30,804 nucleotides of DNA, taken from positions 1 through 30,804 of IMG/VR virus record IMGVR_UViG_3300028840_004389; one strand, written 5' to 3'. Made by a program: the position numbers and the translations under genes. Shown here piece by piece: positions 7,307-14,491 of this stretch. Numbering within the stretch: the first letter of the stretch is position 1; each line of letters starts with the position of its first letter. Below the pieces are notes generated by a model. It was not told where the DNA came from. It searched no databases and worked only from the letters and a program-made list of their open reading frames with translations. Source of the stretch: a virus.

Positions 7307-7822
7307 GTGAAACGATTAATCTTTTTTCTATTCTTAATCACTTTAACATCTATCCCCGTAGCTTATGGCATCGACATCTCAACAGGCATGATTTTTAGTG
7401 GTGATAGTGGCGGCCTCGTCACGTTTAGTCAGAACTTTGTAGTACAACACATATTACTCGGTCCCACCCAGTTTACAGATCTAGAGTGGGGTGGAATAGA
7501 CTACGGGGGCTTCATTTTTGACGCTGATACAGGGGTTAATGTTACAGTCATTCAGATAGCCGACAGAAGCATCACCTACGATGTAGCAACAGGCATCGGG
7601 GCTCCGGTTCAGACGGAGGTATCATACACGGCGTATGGAGCCCCAGTAACGGTAGCAGGCGCAGACTCCTATGACTATAATTCCAGCACCGGGATAACCA
7701 CCGTAAACTCCACCGGGGCTTCTACTATCACAGTCATCTACGGAGGCCGACATACAAGCCCCCTGTTATTAATCATAGTAGCGATATTAAGCATCGTAAC
7801 ATATTTAGGAGCTAAACGATAG
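7307..7822 (+). CDS. Secreted/membrane beta-rich structural protein, paralog 2
   Basis: 171 residues from a GTG immediately after the previous stop. It has a signal peptide (about 1-21), the same ectodomain as the upstream gene (STGMIFSGDSGGLVTFSQNF, LLGPTQF, EWGG, GAPVQTEVSYTAYGAP, YDYNSSTGITTVNSTG) and one C-terminal transmembrane segment ending in a basic KR. The shared skeleton and different anchors suggest two versions of one envelope subunit with divided roles. No known family is recognised. Confidence 0.75.
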   Translation: MKRLIFFLFLITLTSIPVAYGIDISTGMIFSGDSGGLVTFSQNFVVQHILLGPTQFTDLEWGGIDYGGFIFDADTGVNVTVIQIADRSITYDVATGIGAPVQTEVSYTAYGAPVTVAGADSYDYNSSTGITTVNSTGASTITVIYGGRHTSPLLLIIVAILSIVTYLGAKR

Positions 7823-8190
7823 TGGGAAGAAAAAACCAGATGAAATACGTGTTAACTGGCGCAATAATCCTATTCGCCTACATATTCCTCGTCATGTACC
7901 CCGACGTTGCAGGACTCCCCGCAGACAGCGCAGACACCATGATCACACTGTTCCCCGGTCTCTTTATCATCATAATAGCCATATATGCATTCAGCGACAG
8001 CCGGGGAGTAGGCCGCGTAGCCTGTATGATAGGCATAGGCTTAGGACTCTGCTATTTCATAGATAGTGCAAACACAGCGGGCCTCGTGACGATAGAGATG
8101 CTAAGCGGGCTAACCGTGGGTCAGCTACAGATATGGATCATGGGCCTAAGCACGATCCTCGGCGGCATCAGCTACGCCTACAGCCGCTAG
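7822..8190 (+). CDS. Small polytopic membrane protein
   Basis: 122 residues, starting at a GTG that shares its first base with the preceding TAG. Four hydrophobic segments are evident (YVLTGAIILFAYIFLVMY, TLFPGLFIIIIAIYAF, VACMIGIGLGLCYFI, and a C-terminal one with IMGLSTILGGISYAY). It has no enzyme motif. Coupling to the two paralogous envelope proteins suggests a structural or assembly role in the virion membrane. Confidence 0.65.
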   Translation: MGRKNQMKYVLTGAIILFAYIFLVMYPDVAGLPADSADTMITLFPGLFIIIIAIYAFSDSRGVGRVACMIGIGLGLCYFIDSANTAGLVTIEMLSGLTVGQLQIWIMGLSTILGGISYAYSR

Positions 8191-8206
8191 GTATAAACTT
8201 TTATAC
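8191..8206 (+). promoter_or_regulatory. Archaeal TATA promoter for the capsid candidate
   Basis: GTATAAACTTTTATAC begins directly after the stop codon of the previous gene. It resembles the palindromic promoters at 6628 and 8674 but has an imperfect centre. Transcription should begin near 8225, about 28 bases before the reading frame of the two-helix protein opens. GTATAAACTTTTATAT before the basic gene at 12345 is the same element. Confidence 0.7.
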
Positions 8207-8252
8207 TCATACAAACAAATAACAATTAACCGTGACTAGGAGCTGAAAAAAA

Positions 8253-8435
8253 GTATCTAAGAGCATCCTGGCGAACCCAACCGTCCAAACCTCGCTTGTG
8301 ATCGCGGTGATCCTTACCCTCGCGGGAATCGCGTTCATGGCCAGCGTCCAGACGGAGCTGTGGGACGCCGCAGACGCGATAGCCGGGCTTCTAGTCCTCA
8401 TCGCACTCGTCGCTGTCTTCAAGCAGTTGAAGTAG
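8253..8435 (+). CDS. Two-helix hydrophobic protein, candidate major capsid protein
   Basis: About 60 residues. The reading frame gives VSKSILANPTVQTS, a first membrane helix (LVIAVILTLAGIAFMA), a polar turn (SVQTELWDAADA), a second helix (IAGLLVLIALVAVFKQLK) and a stop. Two membrane helices in so short a protein is the form of the major capsid protein of spindle-shaped archaeal viruses. It has its own TATA box and is followed at once by a strong hairpin terminator, as expected for an abundant product. The start is unresolved: the frame opens after an in-frame TGA at 8244, and GTA (8253), CTG (8268) or GTG (8298) are the only candidates. GGAG lies ten bases before 8253. The capsid role is inferred. 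Confidence 0.6.
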   Translation, partial: VSKSILANPTVQTSLVIAVILTLAGIAFMASVQTELWDAADAIAGLLVLIALVAVFKQLK

Positions 8436-8439
8436 CCAC

Positions 8440-8471
8440 GGGCGGCATGAGCTAGAGCCGCGCCCCTTTTT
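8440..8471 (+). terminator. Intrinsic-type terminator after the capsid candidate
   Basis: GGG-CGGC pairs with GCCG-CG-CCC (a seven-pair GC stem with a two-base bulge and a loop of ten bases), followed by C and five T. It begins five bases after the stop codon, so the two-helix gene is a single-gene transcript. Confidence 0.65.
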
Positions 8472-8494
8472 ATTTACCCATCAATGGGGATACT

Positions 8495-8674
8495 ATGAGT
8501 CGTAGAAGAACGGAGGCGTTTCTAAAACGTCGATACATATACCTTCACCGGGGCATCCGTAGACACACGGATAAACTGGTAAAGAACACCCATAAAATGA
8601 GAATAAGCCCAGACCGGGCAGCCAAGGGAAAACAGGAGTTTATTAAAAGAATTAAAAACCTTTTCCGTGGATAG
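8495..8674 (+). CDS. Small very basic protein
   Basis: 59 residues with a high Arg/Lys content throughout (MSRRRTEAFLKRRYIYLHRG, KRIKNLFRG). It is probably helical and nucleic-acid binding. GGGGATACT precedes the ATG. It lies between the capsid-candidate terminator and the next TATA box, the first bases of which overlap its TAG. It could help compact the genome in the virion; no family is recognised. Confidence 0.6.
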   Translation: MSRRRTEAFLKRRYIYLHRGIRRHTDKLVKNTHKMRISPDRAAKGKQEFIKRIKNLFRG

Positions 8675-8689
8675 TATAAATATTTATAC
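8674..8689 (+). promoter_or_regulatory. Palindromic TATA box
   Basis: GTATAAATATTTATAC, the same 16-base palindrome as at 6628, with matching flanks (GATA before, CCTTYAAA after). It starts within the stop codon of the basic gene and lies about 37 bases before the TTG at 8719. There is no gene on the minus strand here, so only one of its two directions seems to be used. Confidence 0.7.
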
Positions 8690-8718
8690 CTTCAAACACC
8701 CTTAACTATTGAGCTGAA

Positions 8719-9003
8719 TTGCCCCGTAAAACCCCTATCCGCCACAAAGTACGCAGCCACACTCGAAGCGGAGTTACAGTAAAGTCCTATAAGCGGGGTC
8801 AAGGCGACAACCCCCATACACCACCCAAGACCCAGAGCCGCCGCGCTGGGACAGGGTACACGGTATCACTAATTTTCAGCAAAGGCAAGGAGAACTATAA
8901 CGTCGGCGGCGGCACCTACACGGGGGCCTTACGGACTGGGTTAACCCGCATCCAGAGGCCGGAAATACCGCAACGAGTCCAGATACGGAGGCTTAAACGG
9001 TGA
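8719..9003 (+). CDS. Basic hypothetical protein
   Basis: 94 residues from TTG; GAGCTGA just upstream is one base from a perfect GAGGTGA ribosome site. It is strongly basic, with Arg/Lys/Thr/Gly-rich low-complexity stretches (RKTPIRHKVRSHTRSG, KTQSRRAGTGYTV) and two short strand-like segments. Likely nucleic-acid binding or virion-associated; not recognised. It is followed by a membrane-protein gene whose GTG overlaps its TGA. Confidence 0.6.
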   Translation: MPRKTPIRHKVRSHTRSGVTVKSYKRGQGDNPHTPPKTQSRRAGTGYTVSLIFSKGKENYNVGGGTYTGALRTGLTRIQRPEIPQRVQIRRLKR

Positions 9004-9257
9004 CACCCTCCCGGTTTAAAGAGGTCATATTTGTCCTCGGTCTCGGGGTTATAGCTGGTTACTATGGGTTAACTTGCTTTGTTTTCATATTGGCTTCTCT
9101 TACGGGGTATGAGTCAGTTACTATTCACATGAATCTCTTTGGTGAGATGACCTTTGAGGTAATTATTACCGTTCTTTCACTACCCTGCGCTGTATATGCT
9201 ATAAAAGAGACAGTTAGACTCAAAAAAGCTGAAATAAAGGTGTTGAAAGGTGAGTAA
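9000..9257 (+). CDS. Small two-helix membrane protein
   Basis: 85 residues from a GTG in a GTGA overlap. It has two transmembrane segments (VIFVLGLGVIAGYYGLTCFVFILASL and FEVIITVLSLPCAVYAI) separated by about 20 residues, then a basic amphipathic tail (RLKKAEIKVLKGE). Its stop lies inside the start of the 645-residue gene, so the two are made together. It may anchor that large charged protein at the membrane; this is inferred from position. Confidence 0.6.
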   Translation: MTPSRFKEVIFVLGLGVIAGYYGLTCFVFILASLTGYESVTIHMNLFGEMTFEVIITVLSLPCAVYAIKETVRLKKAEIKVLKGE

Positions 9258-11187
9258 CTCAAGACGAAGACGGGAGGAGCGTCGAGAAGAGTTAAAGACC
9301 ATACGCACAGGACAAAAAACACCTGAAAAGAAAACAAGGCAATCCACGAAGGGCCGCGAGAGGCGGGAGGAACGGCGGTTCGGCCCTAAACGCACAGAGA
9401 AACCGAGGCGTGTGAAGGCTAAACCCATAAAGGATTTACATAGTGACCTAGACAAACTGAAAAGCGATACAAAGAAGCTGCAGAAACAAGCAAACCTTAC
9501 CCGAACACAGATAGACGATATCAAACAGATGGATAGAGAGATCAAGAAAGCCCATCAGAAGATAAAAAGTGGCAAAGTTAACGAAAAACGAGTTAAAGAG
9601 ATAAAGGAAACCATTGACAAGATCGAGAAGGTCAAAGAAGAAATAGAAACCCCTCCACGGGGCTCATGGTATGGTGAACGAAAGACTTTAGACTGGGAAG
9701 AACTGACACAACGACTTTATGATAAATCTAATTTCCCATCTCAAAGCGAGATGAGAAAAGCCCTTGAAGAGAAAGGCATGGCGGCTAAAGAAGATTTTAA
9801 ACCTAAGACAGTGGGGGAAGCATTAACTAGAGTAGCTTATGCAGCCGCTGAAATGATTGGCGGAGGGGTTCGTGAAGCCACCTTTGGAGCCACTGGATCA
9901 CTTGGGGCAGAGAAAAGACGGGGAGGCTTTGCTTTACAGGTTGTGGGTGGGTTGGCAACACCCACCCCAGCAGACTATGCGGCGGGGTACGTGATAGCTA
10001 AGGTTGCACCATTGAAACGGGGCCGCAAACTGCTGAAAAAACTAAATGACTATATGTACCCTGAAGAGATGTGGGCAAACCCACAGATGGCAGCCAAGAC
10101 TAAGAGAATATTTGAAGATATGGCTGGTCCGGGTCATTGGACCACCACGCAAATACGTGAATTAAAAGGCGCATTAAAACGACTTAACCCTAAAAAAGCG
10201 AAGAAAATAATCACCTTTGAAGATTGGAATGAACTTAACGAGATAGCTAAACAGGGAGAGAAAATCAAAGGAGTACATGGATACAGTACATACGATCTTA
10301 GAAACGCGAAAAAAGCATTAAAAAGACTAAGCCTATCAATGGATGATAAAGGATTACCTACCGAACTATTTACCCCCGCAGAGAGACGACAATGGGAGAA
10401 ACTGGCAAACAAAAACGGAATCAGCACACATGATCTACGATACGCAAGCCAAGAGAGACTTAGACGGCTGATTAATGAAGCTATAGAATACTATGAATCC
10501 CACCCCTACGAGACAAGGATGGTTCAAGTAAATGAAGTATATGATGAATATGTAAACACCTATTGGGATACTGACGAATATATAAACTTCTTAAAGAAAA
10601 ACAGGGACATCCCAGATCCAAACCTTGTAGCGTCTATTCTCATCAACCGTCCATTCAAGGATATACCCAAGATACTAGAAGACGTTGCAGACTATAACCT
10701 GAAGAAGCCAATTCCTAAGATAGTTGAAAGCGTGTCAGAGAAACGAAAACCCACAGAAGATGAAGATACTGGTGAGGATGTAGACGAGAAACCAGATGAC
10801 GAAACAGAGCCAACACCCTTTCCACCCAAAGAAGAACCAAAAGAAGAACCAAAGGATGAAACAGAGAAAACACCTAAAGAAGAACCAGACGAGGAGGATG
10901 AACCAGAACCACCGCCACCACCAGATGAGGACGACGAACCCGAACCAGAAACCAAGAAGAAGCCTCTCACAGAGGACCAGAAGATAGAGATCCGCCGCCA
11001 CCGCCTACAGCTATTCAACGGCCCTAAAACCATTTATAAAGTAAAGTACGTGTTCCCCCGTGGGAAAGGTCAAACCATACGCATAGAGGCACGGGGCTTT
11101 GTGGAGGCATTAAACAAGGCGCAGCGGCGACGCAGATCCAACAAGCACCATCCTAGCCTTGTGGATATAACGAGGATAAAGGGATGA
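9250..11187 (+). CDS. Large basic coiled-coil protein with Pro/Glu-rich linker (probable virion protein)
   Basis: 645 residues, GTG start with AAAGGTGA-type site. Order of parts: an Arg/Lys-rich head (1-65); a coiled coil with heptads of Leu, Ile and Lys/Glu (about 65-135); a Gly/Ala-rich, moderately hydrophobic stretch (about 195-255, AAEMIGGGVREATFGATGSL); a mixed helical domain with repeated HDLR/YDLRxAxxxLxRL segments (about 285-415); a low-complexity Pro/Glu/Asp linker (about 500-580); and a basic C-terminal domain (YKVKYVFPRGKGQTIRIEAR). No enzyme motif is visible. It is likely an internal structural or tape-like scaffold. The next gene overlaps its stop. Confidence 0.65.
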   Translation: MSNSRRRREERREELKTIRTGQKTPEKKTRQSTKGRERREERRFGPKRTEKPRRVKAKPIKDLHSDLDKLKSDTKKLQKQANLTRTQIDDIKQMDREIKKAHQKIKSGKVNEKRVKEIKETIDKIEKVKEEIETPPRGSWYGERKTLDWEELTQRLYDKSNFPSQSEMRKALEEKGMAAKEDFKPKTVGEALTRVAYAAAEMIGGGVREATFGATGSLGAEKRRGGFALQVVGGLATPTPADYAAGYVIAKVAPLKRGRKLLKKLNDYMYPEEMWANPQMAAKTKRIFEDMAGPGHWTTTQIRELKGALKRLNPKKAKKIITFEDWNELNEIAKQGEKIKGVHGYSTYDLRNAKKALKRLSLSMDDKGLPTELFTPAERRQWEKLANKNGISTHDLRYASQERLRRLINEAIEYYESHPYETRMVQVNEVYDEYVNTYWDTDEYINFLKKNRDIPDPNLVASILINRPFKDIPKILEDVADYNLKKPIPKIVESVSEKRKPTEDEDTGEDVDEKPDDETEPTPFPPKEEPKEEPKDETEKTPKEEPDEEDEPEPPPPPDEDDEPEPETKKKPLTEDQKIEIRRHRLQLFNGPKTIYKVKYVFPRGKGQTIRIEARGFVEALNKAQRRRRSNKHHPSLVDITRIKG

Positions 11188-12305
11188 TGAAGAGACAACT
11201 ACTCTTAACACTGATACTGGCCTCCCTGCTCACCCAGCCGGTTCACGGCCTCCAAAACAAGATCCTTGAACAAAGTAACGATAATGGGGAAGATATACTC
11301 ATTCAAGACCATCATCCAAGTGATGGAGCAAGAATAAGCGCGTATGGTACAACCTTTAATCTAAGCGAAACCGCGTGGATAACAAACATAACCCTCTGGC
11401 TACATCAAACCACAAACCCCACCTGTTACATGAATGTAAGACTCTATAACCACAACAATGGAACATATGGCGTTGACGGCATACCTGAAACCCCATCAAT
11501 AGCAAACAGCTCAATACTCATAGCCCCAATAGCCGGAGCATATACACCCTATACCTTCAACTTCTCAGATGATGATAGAATACAACTAGACGGAAACCAG
11601 ATCTACGTATTCGCATTAGTAGCGTGGAACGGAACCTTAAACGACGCAAACCGAATCGAGGTAGACGGACTACGGGCAGGAGCAGGACCAGCCGCGGGTA
11701 CATATGACGGAAACGGTGTAAACTATACTAACGGGGCATGGCTACCTATGCCGAACACTAACCCCTGTTTCATCATGCGCGGGGATGTACTTTGGAGTGG
11801 TACAGCCGATTTAATTGATGATGCTTTCAGCTACTTTGGGATACTCAACTACATGGCAAACGCCACAGCCTATGTCACCGGCATAGCTGCTCACTTCTCT
11901 TCAAGCATATCAAACATGATCACGTTGATCAACCAGCAATTCAGGATAATCTCAAACGTATTCACCTGGGTTATGCGGTGGGTAACACGGTTCACCGACA
12001 TGATCCTCACCCTCACAGGCTACGTAACCGGGATATTCGACGGCACCGCAGGAGTTGTAACTTACCTGGGGAACTGGTGGACCTTCATCGATCTTGCCTC
12101 ATGGTATCCACTAGTCACCCTCATCTGCGTATTGCTTTGGGTGGACAGCATAGTGAAGCGGGGCCGCACCCAGGGAGAAGTACAGGTAGCCATACGTGAC
12201 CTGCAGACTATCACAAGCATACTAAGCTACTTCGCCAGCATGTTCACCCTGGTCATAAACACCGTGGTAGACACCACGTTCCGCTTGTTCGACGCCATAA
12301 CCTAG
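11184..12305 (+). CDS. Secreted, C-terminally membrane-anchored adhesin-like protein
   Basis: 373 residues. The signal peptide (about 1-22, LLLTLILASLLTQPVHG) is followed by a jelly-roll-like ectodomain to about residue 205 (WITNITLWLHQTTNPTCYMN, YTFNFSDDDRIQLDGNQIYV, NPCFIMRGDVLW), similar in pattern to carbohydrate-binding sandwich domains. The C-terminal half holds amphipathic and hydrophobic helices, with a clear transmembrane segment (WYPLVTLICVLLWVDSIV) followed by the basic KRGR. Many N-x-S/T sites are present. It is a likely envelope spike, coupled to the 645-residue gene by ATGA. Confidence 0.7.
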   Translation: MMKRQLLLTLILASLLTQPVHGLQNKILEQSNDNGEDILIQDHHPSDGARISAYGTTFNLSETAWITNITLWLHQTTNPTCYMNVRLYNHNNGTYGVDGIPETPSIANSSILIAPIAGAYTPYTFNFSDDDRIQLDGNQIYVFALVAWNGTLNDANRIEVDGLRAGAGPAAGTYDGNGVNYTNGAWLPMPNTNPCFIMRGDVLWSGTADLIDDAFSYFGILNYMANATAYVTGIAAHFSSSISNMITLINQQFRIISNVFTWVMRWVTRFTDMILTLTGYVTGIFDGTAGVVTYLGNWWTFIDLASWYPLVTLICVLLWVDSIVKRGRTQGEVQVAIRDLQTITSILSYFASMFTLVINTVVDTTFRLFDAIT

Positions 12306-12320
12306 TATAAACTTTTATAT
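12305..12320 (+). promoter_or_regulatory. Archaeal TATA promoter for the 40-residue basic gene
   Basis: GTATAAACTTTTATAT starts at the last base of the preceding stop and is centred about 32 bases before the ATG at 12345, the spacing for a leaderless or nearly leaderless transcript. It is nearly identical to the promoter at 8191. Confidence 0.65.
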
Positions 12321-12344
12321 CCTATTCAATAAGGTGCAAATATA

Positions 12345-12467
12345 ATGAAGAAGAAGGGAGAACCTAAACGCGACGGCAGCGGAGGCGGCACCAGGAAGAA
12401 CAAGGGCCGCGGAGGCTGCAAAGACACCAAGCCCAAGGGTAGGGGCAGAAACCGCCGGAAGCCGTAA
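12345..12467 (+). CDS. Tiny Gly/Lys/Arg-rich basic protein
   Basis: 40 residues: KRDGSGGG, NKGRGGC and KGRGRNRRKP make up most of the chain. Similar short glycine- and arginine-rich peptides with KxDGSGxG and GRGGC occur in phages and environmental archaea. Probably disordered and nucleic-acid binding, perhaps a protamine-like genome compactor. It has its own TATA box and AAGGTG eight bases before the ATG. The single cysteine is unusual for so simple a protein. Confidence 0.65.
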   Translation: MKKKGEPKRDGSGGGTRKNKGRGGCKDTKPKGRGRNRRKP

Positions 12468-12521
12468 AGAAGATCCAAGCAAATACCCTAGCCTAAGTAA
12501 CCGAATTATGCTTGGTAAAAA

Positions 12522-13271
12522 CTACCATCTCTGTACCAATAGTTTTGGGAAGTATAGTCTCCAGTTAAGGTGGCTATATCTGTCATCTACGCCCTGGGTT
12601 GTGTGTCCTGTATAGATGTCTCGTTCCTCTTTGGTGAGTCCACATCGCTGCGCGAGCTCCATTGTTCGGTAATGCCTCATCGATCCGTGTAGGGCTAATC
12701 TTCTATAGTGGCGTGGGACTTTAGTTTCATTCACTATATTTGGTGGCGGCTTAATGAAGGGCTGAATCTCCTCTGGGACTTTGTTTTTAATTGCTTGATA
12801 TTTCTCTTGATCTATTTCTCTTATAGTGTATGGCTCAATGGGATAGATGTAACCATCAAACACTTTCTTGACCCCATTATATAGATCCTGTCTAGTATAA
12901 TGAAAAACGGGTTCATCCTTTAGGAACCCCTGGAAGTAATCATAAACGGGTTTAGCGAAAGGCTCTAACTCAGGGTCCAATGGTATCCCTATATCCCGAG
13001 GCAATCCATCCCGTTTACTAGTCTTAACATGCAATACCAGGGCTTCATGGCCTAGATGCTCTGCTATGCTAAAGTCACTCCCATAAGGGCCGTTAGGCGT
13101 GGTTCCTTCATCGCTAGGGCAAACCTTTGTAACAATTTCACTCACCCGCCCCGCTATCAGATACCCATACATCCCGCCCATTCGATGCCGTTTTTCAGGT
13201 ATACCTCGAATAAGACCTCGAACAGTCTTGTAATCCGGCAAAGTCCCGCTATCTTTGTCTAAAAACTTCAT
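12522..13271 (-). CDS. Tyrosine recombinase (integrase) catalytic domain
   Basis: 249 residues. Catalytic residues are present in order: Arg42 (AGRVSEI), a beta-hairpin Lys in VKTSKRD (about 83-86), the box II segment LHGSMRHYRT (His195, Arg199), His223 (TGHTT) and the nucleophile Tyr232 (RYSHL). This is enough for an active enzyme. The chain starts almost directly with the catalytic domain, so the N-terminal core-binding domain usual in XerC/D and SSV-type integrases is missing or very short. It probably integrates the circle or resolves dimers. A TATA box stands about 25 bases before the ATG, giving a leaderless transcript. Confidence 0.85.
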   Translation of the reverse strand: MKFLDKDSGTLPDYKTVRGLIRGIPEKRHRMGGMYGYLIAGRVSEIVTKVCPSDEGTTPNGPYGSDFSIAEHLGHEALVLHVKTSKRDGLPRDIGIPLDPELEPFAKPVYDYFQGFLKDEPVFHYTRQDLYNGVKKVFDGYIYPIEPYTIREIDQEKYQAIKNKVPEEIQPFIKPPPNIVNETKVPRHYRRLALHGSMRHYRTMELAQRCGLTKEERDIYTGHTTQGVDDRYSHLNWRLYFPKLLVQRW

Positions 13272-13290
13272 AACAAAACCCTTACCATGC

Positions 13291-13301
13291 GGTATAAATC
13301 C
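13291..13301 (-). promoter_or_regulatory. TATA promoter for the integrase
   Basis: On the minus strand GGATTTATACC is centred about 25 bases before the ATG at 13271. The 149 bases between the integrase start and the ATPase stop (13272-13420) hold no gene. Read downstream of the ATPase they contain pyrimidine-rich tracts (around 13358-13374 and 13394-13418) that may end the ATPase operon transcript. Confidence 0.55.
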
Positions 13302-13420
13302 TTAAACCCCTATAAAAGGTTTTACAGTTGTAAGTAAGTGTAGAATACGGGGAAAACGCGAGAAAAAGGGGGGTCTAATATACTATATATGTATAGGGCA
13401 GGGAGAGGGGGAAAAGGGTA

Positions 13421-14491
13421 TTATCGGCATTGTGGTATGGTTTTGATATAGTCGGGGTACTTCCTTGTAAAACCTCTCTGTACGGAACGGGCTGTGTTTT
13501 CTCCGCTAGGTTCATTGTTCTCTTCGAGTATTTCTTGTATAACAGATAAATCTATATTACCCTGAGAGGTAGTGCAAAGCCGTTCTTCATTATCTTTTAT
13601 TAGTTCAATTCTTTTAGTTAGTGTGCTACTATTCTCTTCCTCTTCTTTTTCTTTTTTTACGTGGTTTAGGAAGTATTCTTTGCGTCGTTCATAGATGGCT
13701 CTGATTGTCTCGCAGTGGTTTTCTGGGTCTTCGTTTTTGAGGTCTAGGTGTTTGCATTTGAAGCAGTCGATCCAGTTGCATATTCCTTCGTCGGGTAGTA
13801 GTAGGTTTACTTTACCGAGGCGTTTTACATAGGGCTCTTTAGCGAATCTGGGGAAGTGTTTTCGGTAGCAGATGGTTTGTCCTCGTTTGGGGAAATAGAA
13901 CTCGTAGTTGAACACAAATTTGCGTAGTATCTTGTCTATCATCTCTGTGTGAAGGACCACGAGGAAGAGTAGGAACCCCTTGGATCTTATGGCGGCTATG
14001 TGGTTTACGATTTCCTGTTGTTCTCGTTCTCCCCACCTTCTGGCACTTACACCGTAATGGGCCTCATCTATGACTATTACTTGCCCTCGTTTCAGTGGTG
14101 TGTGTTCCCCTGTGAGGTAGTCCAGGTGTTCACGGCTGAAAGCTATCTGTCCATCATCCTTGTTGCCGGGTGGTGGGGGCACGTCGTTTATGTGGAACTT
14201 GGGGTCTAGTTTCTGGGCGATCCTCATGACGCCATAGGTTTTACCTTTGCCTGGGTAGCCTGTGGCTGCCACCACTACGGACTCGTTATCTCGTCGTTTC
14301 TGTAGGATCTCATCAAATATCTTCGTGCTGTATCCCTCCCCTTGAAGTAACAAGGTGTGCCCGTATTTCACGCATTTAACCCCAGCTTTCTCCAGGTATT
14401 TGAAGCGGTCCGGCATAGGGTAAAGGCGTTCATCCTTACCCTTCGGTGTCCGGTATCCTTGGCCTTCTGAACGGCGTTTTTTTTCGCTCAA
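13421..14491 (-). CDS. P-loop ATPase, packaging/assembly type
   Basis: 356 residues. Walker A is GYPGKGKT (78-85) and Walker B is VIVIDEAHYG (about 138-147), followed by VSARRWGEREQQEIVNHIAA and FLLFLVVLHT, a sensor-like strand. This is the pattern of the FtsK/HerA- or Zot-like ATPases found in membrane-containing archaeal viruses. A cysteine cluster (CNWIDCFKCKH) follows at about 235-247, and the C-terminal 70 residues are probably helical (RSVQRGFTRKYPDYI). Probable role: genome packaging or virion morphogenesis at the membrane. The start overlaps the upstream gene by 56 bases. Last gene of a seven-gene minus operon. Confidence 0.8.
   Translation of the reverse strand: MSEKKRRSEGQGYRTPKGKDERLYPMPDRFKYLEKAGVKCVKYGHTLLLQGEGYSTKIFDEILQKRRDNESVVVAATGYPGKGKTYGVMRIAQKLDPKFHINDVPPPPGNKDDGQIAFSREHLDYLTGEHTPLKRGQVIVIDEAHYGVSARRWGEREQQEIVNHIAAIRSKGFLLFLVVLHTEMIDKILRKFVFNYEFYFPKRGQTICYRKHFPRFAKEPYVKRLGKVNLLLPDEGICNWIDCFKCKHLDLKNEDPENHCETIRAIYERRKEYFLNHVKKEKEEEENSSTLTKRIELIKDNEERLCTTSQGNIDLSVIQEILEENNEPSGENTARSVQRGFTRKYPDYIKTIPQCR

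Noticed and set aside
8232-8435. TGA at 8244 read as selenocysteine in a GTG-started capsid protein
   Set aside because: No selenocysteine insertion hairpin is recognised nearby, and a membrane coat protein has no need of it; kept only as one option in the start-site finding.
10692-11033. Minus-strand Ser/Gly-rich frame of 113 residues
   Set aside because: It is the antisense of the Pro/Glu-rich linker of the 645-residue protein; the composition explains it fully.
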